This document shows, in pieces, positions 37,950-45,491 of a stretch of 45,491 bases of DNA (the stretch's first letter is position 1; each line of letters starts with the position of its first letter). Below the pieces are notes generated by a model. That model did not search any database, was not told the origin of the DNA, and saw only the letters and a list, made by a program, of their open reading frames with translations. Location: assembly GCA_964443745.1 (NCBI GenBank), contig CAYUEN010000016.1, forward strand, positions 1 through 45,491, in the 5' to 3' direction. Source of the DNA: CAYUEN01 sp964443745 (GTDB lineage: Bacteria; Campylobacterota; Campylobacteria; Campylobacterales; QNZT01). A program made the translations under genes and the position numbers.

Positions 37950-40154
37950 ATGTCAAGACCAACAATTGTATGGACAAAAATAGATGAGGCACCAGCGTTG
38001 GCGACCTACTCTTTACTGCCCGTAGTGAAAGCTTTTGTGAAGGAAGCAGGTGTTGATATCGATTTACGCGATATCTCTTTGGCAGGAAGGGTGATCGCCA
38101 CTTTCCCCGAATACTTGACCGAGGAGCAGCGTATCAACGACGAATTGGCATGGATGGGAGAGTTGGTGCAAAAGCCCGAAGCCAACATCATCAAGCTCCC
38201 CAATATCTCCGCCTCCATTCCACAGCTTAAAGCGTGTATCGCGGAGTTGCAGTCTCAAGGATACGACCTTCCAGATTTCCCGGAAGATCCGCAGACGGAC
38301 GAAGAGAAAGCGATCAGAGAGAAGTATGCCACCTGCCTGGGGTCTGCGGTCAATCCCGTTTTGCGTGAAGGAAATTCGGATCGACGAGCGGCTGTGGCGG
38401 TCAAGAAGTTCGCACAGAAGCATCCGCACAGACTCAAACCTTTTGCTCCCGATTGCAAAGCGTATGTAGCCTATATGTACAAAAACGACTTTTATGCCAA
38501 CGAGCAGTCGGTGGTGATGGGCAATGCGGATACATTGAGCATTCAACTCAACGGTACCGAACTCAAGACGATCGAAGGTGTCGAGCCGGGTGAAGTCGTT
38601 TCCGCTTCGTTCATGGGCGCAGCGGAGCTGAGGGAATTTTTGGCCCAGACGATCGAAGATGCCAAAGCGAAGGATCTTCTCTGGTCCATTCACCTCAAGG
38701 CGACGATGATGAAAGTTTCCGATCCGATCATGTTCGGACATGCGGTGGAAGTCTTCTTCAAGGATGTGTTTGAGAAATATGCGGACGAATTCGAAAAACT
38801 GGGTGTCAATCCTGATCTGGGCGTGGGTGACATATTGAACAAAATCCAGAAATCGGACAAAAAAGAGGAGATCGAAGCGGCTCTCAAGGCGGTGGTCGAA
38901 TCTGGAAAACCGAATATCGCGATGGTCGATTCGGATAAAGGCATCACCAACCTGCATGCATCCAACGATATCATCATCGACGCCTCCATGCCTCCTGTCA
39001 TTCGCGAGGGTGGCAAGATGTGGAACAAAGAAGGCGAACTGCAAGAGTGTGTAGCGGTCATACCCGATAGGACGTATGCGAGGATGTATAGCGAAATTCT
39101 CGAAGATTGCAAAATCAACGGACAGTTTGACGTCACGACGATGGGACACGTGAGCAATGTGGGATTGATGGCGAAAAAAGCGGAGGAATACGGCTCTCAC
39201 CCCTATACGTTCAGAGTTCCAGAAGATGGCACGATGGAAGTGAAGGATAGTGAAGGCAACGTACTTATGCGCCATACGGTGAAAAAAGGAGATATCTGGA
39301 GAGCCTACAAAGCCAAAGACGTTGCGATCAAAGATTGGGTCAGGTTGGCACACGAGAGATCCAAACTCACCGGCGATCCGGTCGTATTCTGGTTGGACAG
39401 CAACCGGGCGCATGATGCGAATCTGATCAAAAAAGTACTTGAGTATCTACCTTCCATGATCGAAGAAGAGCCTATCGAATATCATGTCATGGCTCCCCAG
39501 CAGGCGATGCGTTATACTTTGAAGCGAACAAGAGCGGGCTTGAATACCATTTCCGCGACCGGTAATGTCCTGAGAGACTATCTGACCGACCTTTTCCCTA
39601 TCCTGGAATTGGGTACCTCCGCCAAAATGCTCTCTATCGTGCCTCTGCTCGCCGGTGGTGGGTTGTTCGAGACCGGTGCGGGAGGATCGGCTCCCAAACA
39701 TGTCGAACAATTCCTCAAAGAGGGACACCTCAGATGGGACAGCCTCGGTGAATTTCTCGCATTGGCGGAATCACTGCGTATGATTGGTCGCAAAGAAAAC
39801 GACAAGATCATCGAAGCGATGACCGCAGCGCTCGATACGGCGAACGAAGGCTATCTCGACAATAACAAAGCACCTTCCAGAAAGGCGGGCGAGCCGGACA
39901 ACAAGGCAAGCCACTACTGGGTGGCACGTTATTGGGCGGAAGCGCTAGCTCAAAGTGAGAATCCTCTTCTGTCCGAAAAATTCGGCCCGATTGCGCAGGC
40001 TCTTGCCGAAAACGAAGCGAAAATCATCGAAGAGCTTCTTGCAATCGAGGGTAAAGCACAAGACATCGGAGGATACTACCATCCAGATGATGCCAAAGCG
40101 GAAGTGGCGATGCGCCCGAGTGAGACATTCAATAGTATCATCGATCAAATCTAA
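37950..40154 (+). CDS. icd: Monomeric NADP-type isocitrate dehydrogenase
   Basis: This enzyme interconverts isocitrate and 2-oxoglutarate. The 734-aa protein belongs to the monomeric IDH class (about 740 aa, unrelated in length to the 45-kDa homodimeric type). It starts SRPTIVWTKIDEAPALATYSLLP and includes GNSDRRAA, DAKAKDLLWSIHLKATMMKVSDPIMFG (in part), TTMGHVSNVGLMA and FWLDSNRAHDANLI. GAGAGGA precedes the ATG; five codons upstream are in frame but lack a ribosome site. It has its own promoter and is followed by a strong hairpin. C. jejuni carries the same class. Confidence 0.95.
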   Translation: MSRPTIVWTKIDEAPALATYSLLPVVKAFVKEAGVDIDLRDISLAGRVIATFPEYLTEEQRINDELAWMGELVQKPEANIIKLPNISASIPQLKACIAELQSQGYDLPDFPEDPQTDEEKAIREKYATCLGSAVNPVLREGNSDRRAAVAVKKFAQKHPHRLKPFAPDCKAYVAYMYKNDFYANEQSVVMGNADTLSIQLNGTELKTIEGVEPGEVVSASFMGAAELREFLAQTIEDAKAKDLLWSIHLKATMMKVSDPIMFGHAVEVFFKDVFEKYADEFEKLGVNPDLGVGDILNKIQKSDKKEEIEAALKAVVESGKPNIAMVDSDKGITNLHASNDIIIDASMPPVIREGGKMWNKEGELQECVAVIPDRTYARMYSEILEDCKINGQFDVTTMGHVSNVGLMAKKAEEYGSHPYTFRVPEDGTMEVKDSEGNVLMRHTVKKGDIWRAYKAKDVAIKDWVRLAHERSKLTGDPVVFWLDSNRAHDANLIKKVLEYLPSMIEEEPIEYHVMAPQQAMRYTLKRTRAGLNTISATGNVLRDYLTDLFPILELGTSAKMLSIVPLLAGGGLFETGAGGSAPKHVEQFLKEGHLRWDSLGEFLALAESLRMIGRKENDKIIEAMTAALDTANEGYLDNNKAPSRKAGEPDNKASHYWVARYWAEALAQSENPLLSEKFGPIAQALAENEAKIIEELLAIEGKAQDIGGYYHPDDAKAEVAMRPSETFNSIIDQI

Positions 40155-40161
40155 AACAAAT

Positions 40162-40187
40162 CCATACCGGGGCTTGCTCCGGTATGG
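40162..40187 (+). terminator. Strong hairpin after icd
   Basis: CCATACCGG / CCGGTATGG form a perfect 9-bp stem around an 8-nt loop, 7 nt after the icd stop. The T-run expected of an intrinsic terminator is absent, so it may protect the icd mRNA or partly terminate it. A second weaker hairpin, GTTATG/CATAAC, lies at 40225-40244 before mdh. Confidence 0.5.
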
Positions 40188-40263
40188 CAAAATTCATAGC
40201 TGTAAGATTGGAGATGATCTTGTAGTTATGGGTTTTGTCATAACACGTTGAAAAAGGAGTCGT

Positions 40264-41220
40264 ATGGCGAAAGGAACAAGAGTCGGAATCGTAGGGGCGG
40301 GAAATGTAGGGGCGACCGTTGCCTACAGCCTGGCAATGAAAGGGGTCTGTCACGAAATTATACTGCGTGACAACAAAATCGATAGGGCCAAGGGTATCGC
40401 ACTCGATATGAGTCAGGCGGCGAATGCGGCCAGAACCCATACGGTCGTGACCGTGGCCGAAGATATGAGTCAGTTTACGGAGTGTGATGTGGTCGTCATC
40501 ACGGCGGGAAGTCCGAGGCTTCCGGGAATGAGTCGCGACGATCTTTTGATGGTCAACGCCAACATCATGAAAGAGGTCGTGACCGATATCAAGAAATACT
40601 CCCCCAACGCCATATTGATTCCGGTTTCCAACCCTCTGGATGCGATGGTCTATGCCGCCATCAAGATTACCGGATGGGAGCGTAATCGTGTCGTCGGTAT
40701 GGCGGGTATTCTCGACAGTGCGAGAATGGCACACTTCATCTACGAAAAAGTCAAATACGGAGCGGGGCAGATCCGCGCTTCCGTGATGGGAGGGCATGGC
40801 GACGATATGGTCCCGCTTCCCCGTTTTTCCACGATCGCCGGTGTACCGTTGACGGATCTGCTGAGTGACGAAGAGATCGAAGAGATCGTCGAAAAGACTC
40901 GTCATGGCGGTGCGGAGATCGTCGGATATCTGAAGACCGGTTCTGCCTACTACGCTCCCGCCAAAGCGACGGCGATTATGGTGGAAGCGATCCTGCACAA
41001 CACGAAACAGATCTTTCCTTGTGCCGTGATGCTGGAGGGCGAATACGGCTACAGCAATATCGTCAGCGGCGTTCCGGTCGCACTCGGTGCGAACGGTGTC
41101 GAAAACATCATAGAGATCTCGCTGGATGAGAAGCAGACTAGACAGTTTGCCAAAAGTGTTCAATCGGTACAGACACTGGTTGATACATTGAATAAAAACA
41201 ATTTTTTTGGAGATGTATGA
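40264..41220 (+). CDS. mdh: Malate dehydrogenase
   Basis: Mdh interconverts malate and oxaloacetate. The 318-aa LDH-like MDH has the Rossmann loop IVGAGNVGATVA, the mobile loop ITAGSPRLPGMSRDDL with the Arg that selects malate over lactate, VSNPLDAMVYAA and the catalytic His in MGGHGDDMVP. AAAAAGGAG lies before the ATG. Its stop overlaps the fumarase alpha ATG by 4 nt. No clear promoter is visible in the 109-nt gap after icd, so icd read-through is likely. Confidence 0.95.
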   Translation: MAKGTRVGIVGAGNVGATVAYSLAMKGVCHEIILRDNKIDRAKGIALDMSQAANAARTHTVVTVAEDMSQFTECDVVVITAGSPRLPGMSRDDLLMVNANIMKEVVTDIKKYSPNAILIPVSNPLDAMVYAAIKITGWERNRVVGMAGILDSARMAHFIYEKVKYGAGQIRASVMGGHGDDMVPLPRFSTIAGVPLTDLLSDEEIEEIVEKTRHGGAEIVGYLKTGSAYYAPAKATAIMVEAILHNTKQIFPCAVMLEGEYGYSNIVSGVPVALGANGVENIIEISLDEKQTRQFAKSVQSVQTLVDTLNKNNFFGDV

Positions 41221-42071
41221 TGAGAGAGGTTGAATACAAAGATATCGTCAACGCGGTCAAACGTATGATTATGCATACGGCGACCAATCTTCCCGAAGAT
41301 GCGCTCAATGCGTTGAAAGAGGCGTATGAAAAAGAGGAGAGTCCGGTAGCGAAGAAGGTGATAGAGCAGCTACTTTTGAATGCGGATATCGCAAGAGACG
41401 AAAAAAAACCGCTCTGTCAGGATACGGGACTTGCCGTTTTTTTCGTGAAAGTGGGACAGGATGTCAAAATCACGGGAGGTACGCTTAAGGACGCGATCAA
41501 CGAGGGAACCGAACTGGGATATAAGGAGGGGTATCTTAGAGCCTCCACATGTGAGTGTTTCACTCGTGAGAATCTGAAGGAGAAGATAGGCTACAACCTT
41601 CCGGCGGTGATCCATTTCGATCTGGTGGAGGGTGACAAGATAGAGATCGAATACGCCGCCAAAGGAGGTGGTAGCGAGAATGTCAGCCGTGCCAGGGTTT
41701 TGGCGCCGGCACAGGGGAGAGAGGGCATTATCGATTTTGTGAAATCGGTGATTTCGGAAGCGGGGCCTAACCCCTGTCCTCCCATCATTGTCGGTATCGG
41801 TATCGGGGGTACGTTTGAAAAAGCGGCGCTTTCGAGCAAACATGCACTTTTTAGAGAAGCAGGATCTCCCAATCCGGACCCGGCATTGGACGAATTCGAA
41901 AAAGAGATCAAATACGAGCTCAACAATCTCGGTATCGGTGCGATGGGAATGGGAGGTACGCAGACGGTGTTGGCTGTCCATATAGAGAAGAATCCCTGCC
42001 ACATCGCCAGTTTGCCCGTCAGTGTCAACGTCCAGTGTCATAGCAGCAGACATGCTCACATAACCATATAG
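41217..42071 (+). CDS. Class I fumarate hydratase, alpha subunit
   Basis: With the next gene it forms a two-subunit, 4Fe-4S class I fumarase (fumarate/malate). The 284-aa subunit has cluster-ligand cysteines in KPLCQDTGLAVFF, GPNPCPPIIVGIGIGG and NVQCHSSRHA, and AKGGGSENVSRARVL. The split form is typical of archaea, Aquifex and autotrophic Campylobacterota, whereas C. jejuni uses FumC. Two consecutive ATGs are possible (41217 and 41220); the first overlaps the mdh stop. Confidence 0.93.
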   Translation: MMREVEYKDIVNAVKRMIMHTATNLPEDALNALKEAYEKEESPVAKKVIEQLLLNADIARDEKKPLCQDTGLAVFFVKVGQDVKITGGTLKDAINEGTELGYKEGYLRASTCECFTRENLKEKIGYNLPAVIHFDLVEGDKIEIEYAAKGGGSENVSRARVLAPAQGREGIIDFVKSVISEAGPNPCPPIIVGIGIGGTFEKAALSSKHALFREAGSPNPDPALDEFEKEIKYELNNLGIGAMGMGGTQTVLAVHIEKNPCHIASLPVSVNVQCHSSRHAHITI

Positions 42072-42083
42072 GAAGGAGAGACG

Positions 42084-42644
42084 ATGAGCGAAACATATCA
42101 TATGACGACACCTCTGAGCGAAGAGGACGTCACGAAACTCAAAGCCGGAGATATCGTCTATCTCAGCGGTACGATCTTCACAGCCCGCGACGCGGCGCAC
42201 AAACGTCTGGTGGATCTGATCGAGGCGGGCGAAGAACTTCCTTTCCAACTCGACGGTGCCGTCATCTACTTCGTCGGCCCCACACCTCCGAAACCGGGTG
42301 AGCCGATCGGCAGTGCGGGACCGACCACCAGCTACAGAATGGACAGCTATTCGCCGACACTGATCAAGCATGGTCTGCGCGGTATGATCGGAAAAGGCAA
42401 ACGCAACGATGCGGTCAAAGAGGCTTGCCAAAAATACAAAGCGGTCTATTTCGGTGCGACCGGCGGTGCGGGGGCGTTGCTTTCCAAAACGATCACCGAA
42501 GCGGTCGTAATCGCTTACGAAGAGCTCGGACCCGAGGCGATACGTATGCTGAAAGTGGAAAATTTTCCCGTCACCGTCGTCAACGACACCCACGGAAACG
42601 ATCTTTACGAAGCGGGTAGAAAACAGTACGAAAAAACCAGTTAG
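42084..42644 (+). CDS. Class I fumarate hydratase, beta subunit
   Basis: The 186-aa subunit corresponds to the C-terminal domain of one-piece class I fumarases: LKAGDIVYLSGTIFTARDAAHKRL, the IYFVGPTPPKPGEPIGSAGPTTS region (in part), LIKHGLRGMIGKG and YFGATGGAGALLSK. It starts 12 nt after the alpha subunit with AGGAAGGAG, so the subunits are made at similar levels. Confidence 0.93.
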   Translation: MSETYHMTTPLSEEDVTKLKAGDIVYLSGTIFTARDAAHKRLVDLIEAGEELPFQLDGAVIYFVGPTPPKPGEPIGSAGPTTSYRMDSYSPTLIKHGLRGMIGKGKRNDAVKEACQKYKAVYFGATGGAGALLSKTITEAVVIAYEELGPEAIRMLKVENFPVTVVNDTHGNDLYEAGRKQYEKTS

Positions 42645-42656
42645 AAAGGAGAAGGT

Positions 42657-43832
42657 GTGAATATTCATGAGTATCAGGCAAAGCAGATTTTCCAGAAATA
42701 CGGTGTGCCGACACCGAGAGGAAAAGTCGCTTTCAGCGTGGACGAGGCGGTGGAAAACGCCAGGGAGCTGGGAGGGCCGATCTGGGTCGTCAAAGCGCAG
42801 ATCCATGCGGGTGGACGCGGGCTCGGCGGTGGTGTGAAACTCGCCAAAAGCATCGAAGAGGTGAGAGAACTCGCGACACAGATTCTGGGGATGACGCTGG
42901 TTACGCACCAGACGGGTCCGGAAGGAAAGCTGGTCCAGAAGATCTATATCGAAGAGGGCGCCGATATCAAGGAGGAGTTTTATCTGGGAATGGTGTTGGA
43001 TAGGACGCTCGAGATGCCTGTGATGATGGCGTCGACCGAAGGCGGCATGGAGATCGAGAAGGTAGCGGAGGAGTCTCCGGAGAAGATCGTCAAAGTCGCC
43101 ATCGACCCGACGATCGGATTCCAAGGATACCATGGTCGTAAAATCGCTTTTGGTCTCGGGCTTCCCAAAGACGAGCAGCGTGCCTTCATCAAGTTCGCGC
43201 AGGCGCTTTACAAAGTCTATATGGAAAACGACGCGGAGATGATTGAGATCAACCCTCTCATCAAAACGGGTTCGGGAGATTTCCTCGCTCTGGATGCAAA
43301 GATGGGGTTTGACGACAATGCGCTCGGACGCCATCCCGATATCGAAGCGATGCGTGATCTGAGCGAAGAGGAGCCTACGGAAGTCGAGGCGAAGAAATAC
43401 GGGCTTAGCTATATCAAACTCGACGGTGACGTCGGATGTATGGTCAACGGTGCAGGTCTGGCGATGGGGACGATGGATACGATCAACTATGTCGGCGGTC
43501 ATCCCGCCAATTTCCTCGACGTGGGCGGCGGAGCCAACCCCGAAACGGTAGCGAAGGGATTCGAGATCATTCTCAAAGATCCCAACGTCAAATCGATTTT
43601 CGTCAATATTTTCGGCGGGATCGTTCGATGCGACAGAATCGCCAACGGTATCCTTGAGGCGACGAAGATCGTGGATGTGAACGTGCCCGTTATCGTCAGA
43701 CTTGACGGAACCAACGCACCCGAAGCATCGGAAATCCTGAAAAAAGCCAACATCCCGAACATCATTACGGCGACCGACCTCGAAGATGGGGCGAAAAAAG
43801 CGGTCGCGGCGGCGAAAGGAGAGTTGAAATGA
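42657..43832 (+). CDS. sucC: Succinyl-CoA synthetase, beta subunit
   Basis: SucC provides the ATP-grasp domain and succinate/CoA site of succinyl-CoA synthetase. The 391-aa protein begins NIHEYQAKQIFQKYGVPTPRG and has VKAQIHAGGRGLGGGVK, EINPLI, NGAGLAMGTMD, LDVGGGA and VNIFGGIVRCD. The start is GTG at 42657 with AAAGGAGAAGGT directly upstream. It overlaps sucD by 4 nt. Confidence 0.96.
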   Translation: MNIHEYQAKQIFQKYGVPTPRGKVAFSVDEAVENARELGGPIWVVKAQIHAGGRGLGGGVKLAKSIEEVRELATQILGMTLVTHQTGPEGKLVQKIYIEEGADIKEEFYLGMVLDRTLEMPVMMASTEGGMEIEKVAEESPEKIVKVAIDPTIGFQGYHGRKIAFGLGLPKDEQRAFIKFAQALYKVYMENDAEMIEINPLIKTGSGDFLALDAKMGFDDNALGRHPDIEAMRDLSEEEPTEVEAKKYGLSYIKLDGDVGCMVNGAGLAMGTMDTINYVGGHPANFLDVGGGANPETVAKGFEIILKDPNVKSIFVNIFGGIVRCDRIANGILEATKIVDVNVPVIVRLDGTNAPEASEILKKANIPNIITATDLEDGAKKAVAAAKGELK

Positions 43833-44701
43833 GTATTTTGGTCAATAAAGACACCAAGGTCATCGTACAGGGATTCACGGGCAAAGAAGGCACTTTTCAT
43901 GCCGAGCAGTGTTTGGCGTACGGGACGCAGATCGTCGGAGGGGTGACGCCCAACAAAGGAGGGCAGTCGCATCTTGGCAAGCCGGTGTTCAATACGGTCG
44001 AAGATGCGGTCGAAGCGACGGGTGCCACCGTTAGCATGGTTTTCGTTCCGCCCGCATTTGTCGCCGATGCGGTGATGGAAGCGGCGGATGCCGGAATCGA
44101 GCTGGCGGTCATCATCACCGAAGGGGCGCCGGTACGCGATATGCAGATGGCGAAAGCCTATGCTGTCAAGAGAGGGATGAAGACGATCGGGCCGAACTGT
44201 CCTGGTATCATCACGGCCGAAGAGTGCAAGATCGGCATCATGCCGGGTATGATCTTCAAAAAGGGGAACGTCGGATTGATCAGCAAATCGGGTACGCTCA
44301 CCTACGAAGCTTCCAACCAGGTCGTCAAGGAGGGATTTGGGATCACCACGGCCGTTGGAATCGGAGGCGATCCGATCATCGGCCTTAGCTACAAACAGTT
44401 GCTGCCGATGTTCGAAGCCGACCCCGAAACCGAAGCGATCGTCATGATCGGAGAGATCGGCGGAGATCTGGAGATTCAGGCCGCCAAATATATCAAAGAG
44501 CACATCTCCAAACCCGTCGTCGCCTTCATCGCGGGACAGACGGCTCCCAAAGGAAAACGGATGGGGCATGCGGGTGCGATCATCAGCGGCAGTGCCGGTA
44601 CGGCGAAAGAGAAGATGGATGCGTTGGAAGCGGCCGGTGTCAAGGTCGTCGTATCGCCGGCGGATATCGGAAAAGCGGTAGCGGAAGTACTCAAAAAGTA
44701 A
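43829..44701 (+). CDS. sucD: Succinyl-CoA synthetase, alpha subunit
   Basis: SucD carries the CoA-binding Rossmann domain and the phosphorylated histidine. The 290-aa protein has VIVQGFTGKEGTFHAEQ, GGVTPNKGGQSHLGKPVF, IGPNCPGIITAEECKIGIMP and the active-site GHAGAIISG. AAAGGAG precedes the ATG, and the ATGA overlap couples it to sucC. Confidence 0.96.
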   Translation: MSILVNKDTKVIVQGFTGKEGTFHAEQCLAYGTQIVGGVTPNKGGQSHLGKPVFNTVEDAVEATGATVSMVFVPPAFVADAVMEAADAGIELAVIITEGAPVRDMQMAKAYAVKRGMKTIGPNCPGIITAEECKIGIMPGMIFKKGNVGLISKSGTLTYEASNQVVKEGFGITTAVGIGGDPIIGLSYKQLLPMFEADPETEAIVMIGEIGGDLEIQAAKYIKEHISKPVVAFIAGQTAPKGKRMGHAGAIISGSAGTAKEKMDALEAAGVKVVVSPADIGKAVAEVLKK

Positions 44702-44720
44702 ATCATACAAAGGAGAATCA

Positions 44721-45038
44721 ATGGCTATAATGAAAGCCCCCGAAAATACCCCCGTTTGGGTCAATGTCGACAGATGTAAAGCGTGCGATATCTGCGTGGA
44801 TGTCTGTCCAGCAGGTGTGTTGGCGATGGTCCCATCGGACAAGACGATATTGGGTTCGACCATCAGCGTGCAGGTACCGGAGTCTTGTATCGGATGTAAC
44901 GATTGCGAACTCCATTGTCCCGATTTTGCCATCTATGTGGCCGAGAGAAAAGAGTATAAGTTCGCGAAATTGACGGATGAGGCGAGAGCGCGAGCCGAAG
45001 CGATCAAAGCCAATCACTACATGGCATTAAGTGCGTAA
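44721..45038 (+). CDS. oorD: 2-oxoglutarate:acceptor oxidoreductase, delta (ferredoxin) subunit
   Basis: The 105-aa protein has two 4Fe-4S motifs, CKACDICVDVCP and CIGCNDCELHCP, separated by about 25 residues. It should pass electrons between the OorABC core and ferredoxin or flavodoxin. It lies 19 nt after sucD with AAAGGAG, and oorA follows after 10 nt. The reaction (2-oxoglutarate to or from succinyl-CoA) is reversible, so the gene serves either direction of the cycle. Confidence 0.94.
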   Translation: MAIMKAPENTPVWVNVDRCKACDICVDVCPAGVLAMVPSDKTILGSTISVQVPESCIGCNDCELHCPDFAIYVAERKEYKFAKLTDEARARAEAIKANHYMALSA

Positions 45039-45048
45039 GGAGAACTGT

Positions 45049-45491
45049 ATGGCAAGAGAGATTATTTCAAGTGGTAATTCACTCTGCGCCCTGGCGGCGT
45101 ATGATTGCGGTTGTGAATTTTTCGGTGGATATCCCATTACACCATCGAGCGAAATCGCACACGATTTGAGCAAACTGCTTCCCAAGAAAGGGAACAAATT
45201 CATTCAGATGGAAGACGAGATCGGCGGTATCGCCGCGGCTCTCGGTGCTTCGATGAGCGGTAAGAAGGCGATGACGGCCACATCGGGTCCCGGAATCTCC
45301 CTCAAAGCCGAACAGATCGGATTGGCCTTTATCGCCGAAATCCCGCTCGTCATCGCCAACGTTATGAGAGGCGGCCCTTCCACCGGTCTTCCCACGCGTG
45401 TATCTCAGGCGGATATCGGTCAGGCGAAATATCCGACTCACGGCGATTACGCCTCCATCACCCTCTGTCCTGGCTCGCTGGAGGAGTGTTA
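45049..45491 (+). CDS. oorA: 2-oxoglutarate:acceptor oxidoreductase, alpha subunit (partial)
   Basis: The first 147 codons are in the window; the frame is open at the edge. The product starts MAREIISSGNSLCALAAYD and contains FFGGYPITPSSEIAHDL, MEDEIGGIAAALGASMSGKKA and TSGPGISLKAEQIGLAF, all typical of the pyrimidine-binding OorA/KorA subunit, plus the RGGPSTGLPTR motif. AAGGAG lies 6 nt before the ATG. oorB and oorC are expected beyond the window. Confidence 0.95.
   Translation, partial: MAREIISSGNSLCALAAYDCGCEFFGGYPITPSSEIAHDLSKLLPKKGNKFIQMEDEIGGIAAALGASMSGKKAMTATSGPGISLKAEQIGLAFIAEIPLVIANVMRGGPSTGLPTRVSQADIGQAKYPTHGDYASITLCPGSLEEC

Noticed and set aside
1..45491. CRISPR array, prophage, insertion sequence or integration site.
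   Set aside because: No regularly spaced repeats, transposase, integrase or phage genes were seen on either strand. The tRNA-Leu gene has no duplicated 3' end nearby.

Overview
The window is a gene-dense chromosomal segment of a Campylobacterota (epsilonproteobacterial) bacterium, with base composition near 50% GC by eye. Family-level gene content supports this: fused ispDF next to an HP1021-type orphan response regulator, an ATP-sulfurylase-like protein and pgpA (recalled as the Campylobacter jejuni order Cj1607-Cj1610), flgL beside ftsK, a monomeric isocitrate dehydrogenase, and an mdh-sucCD-oorDA run. The split class I fumarase and the 2-oxoglutarate:acceptor oxidoreductase suggest an anaerobic or microaerophilic, possibly autotrophic (reductive TCA) lineage. 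The species cannot be fixed from the sequence. Promoters mostly show an extended -10 (TGnTATAAT) with no obvious -35, as known for this phylum. No gap exceeds 300 bases, and no phage, IS element or CRISPR array is visible.

Layout. 1-7.3 kb: an orphan Hpt protein diverges from mfd, which leads a tightly coupled plus-strand run (mfd, MsbA-like ABC exporter, SYLF lipid-binding protein, DedA protein, glycosyltransferase). 7.3-11.6 kb: a minus-strand unit of an MscS-type channel, tgt and a membrane-anchored TAXI-type binding protein. 11.6-15.9 kb: a Pif1-like helicase (+), then ubiE, an M48 lipoprotein protease and a CYTH/CHAD-like protein (-). 16-18.7 kb: two coupled envelope genes of unknown function, the second AsmA-like. 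18.8-23 kb: a PerR-like Fur-family regulator, then the minus-strand operon ispDF - HP1021-like regulator - degenerate ATP sulfurylase - pgpA. 23-29.4 kb: thiC-mrp, solitary rpmA, proA with an orphan ABC ATPase, murA, tRNA-Leu(CAA). 29.4-34.2 kb: hup, flgL, ftsK. 34.2-45.5 kb: a central-carbon block acnB, mltG, icd, mdh, fumarase alpha and beta, sucC, sucD, oorD, oorA (cut by the window end).

How it works together. The last 11 kb covers nearly all steps between citrate and malate except succinate/fumarate, using reversible or ferredoxin-linked enzymes, so the block could run oxidatively or reductively. The phosphorylation-independent regulator at 21.0-21.9 kb is a plausible controller of part of it: TGTTAC elements resembling the published HP1021 box occur upstream of its own operon, of acnB and of icd, the last two at the same distance from the -10. 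Most genes are ordinary housekeeping. The points most worth a second look are the degenerate ATP sulfurylase, the TGTTAC elements, two apparently leaderless transcripts with identical promoter-ATG geometry, the uncharacterised 16.1-18.7 kb gene pair, and a possible ATT start for ftsK.
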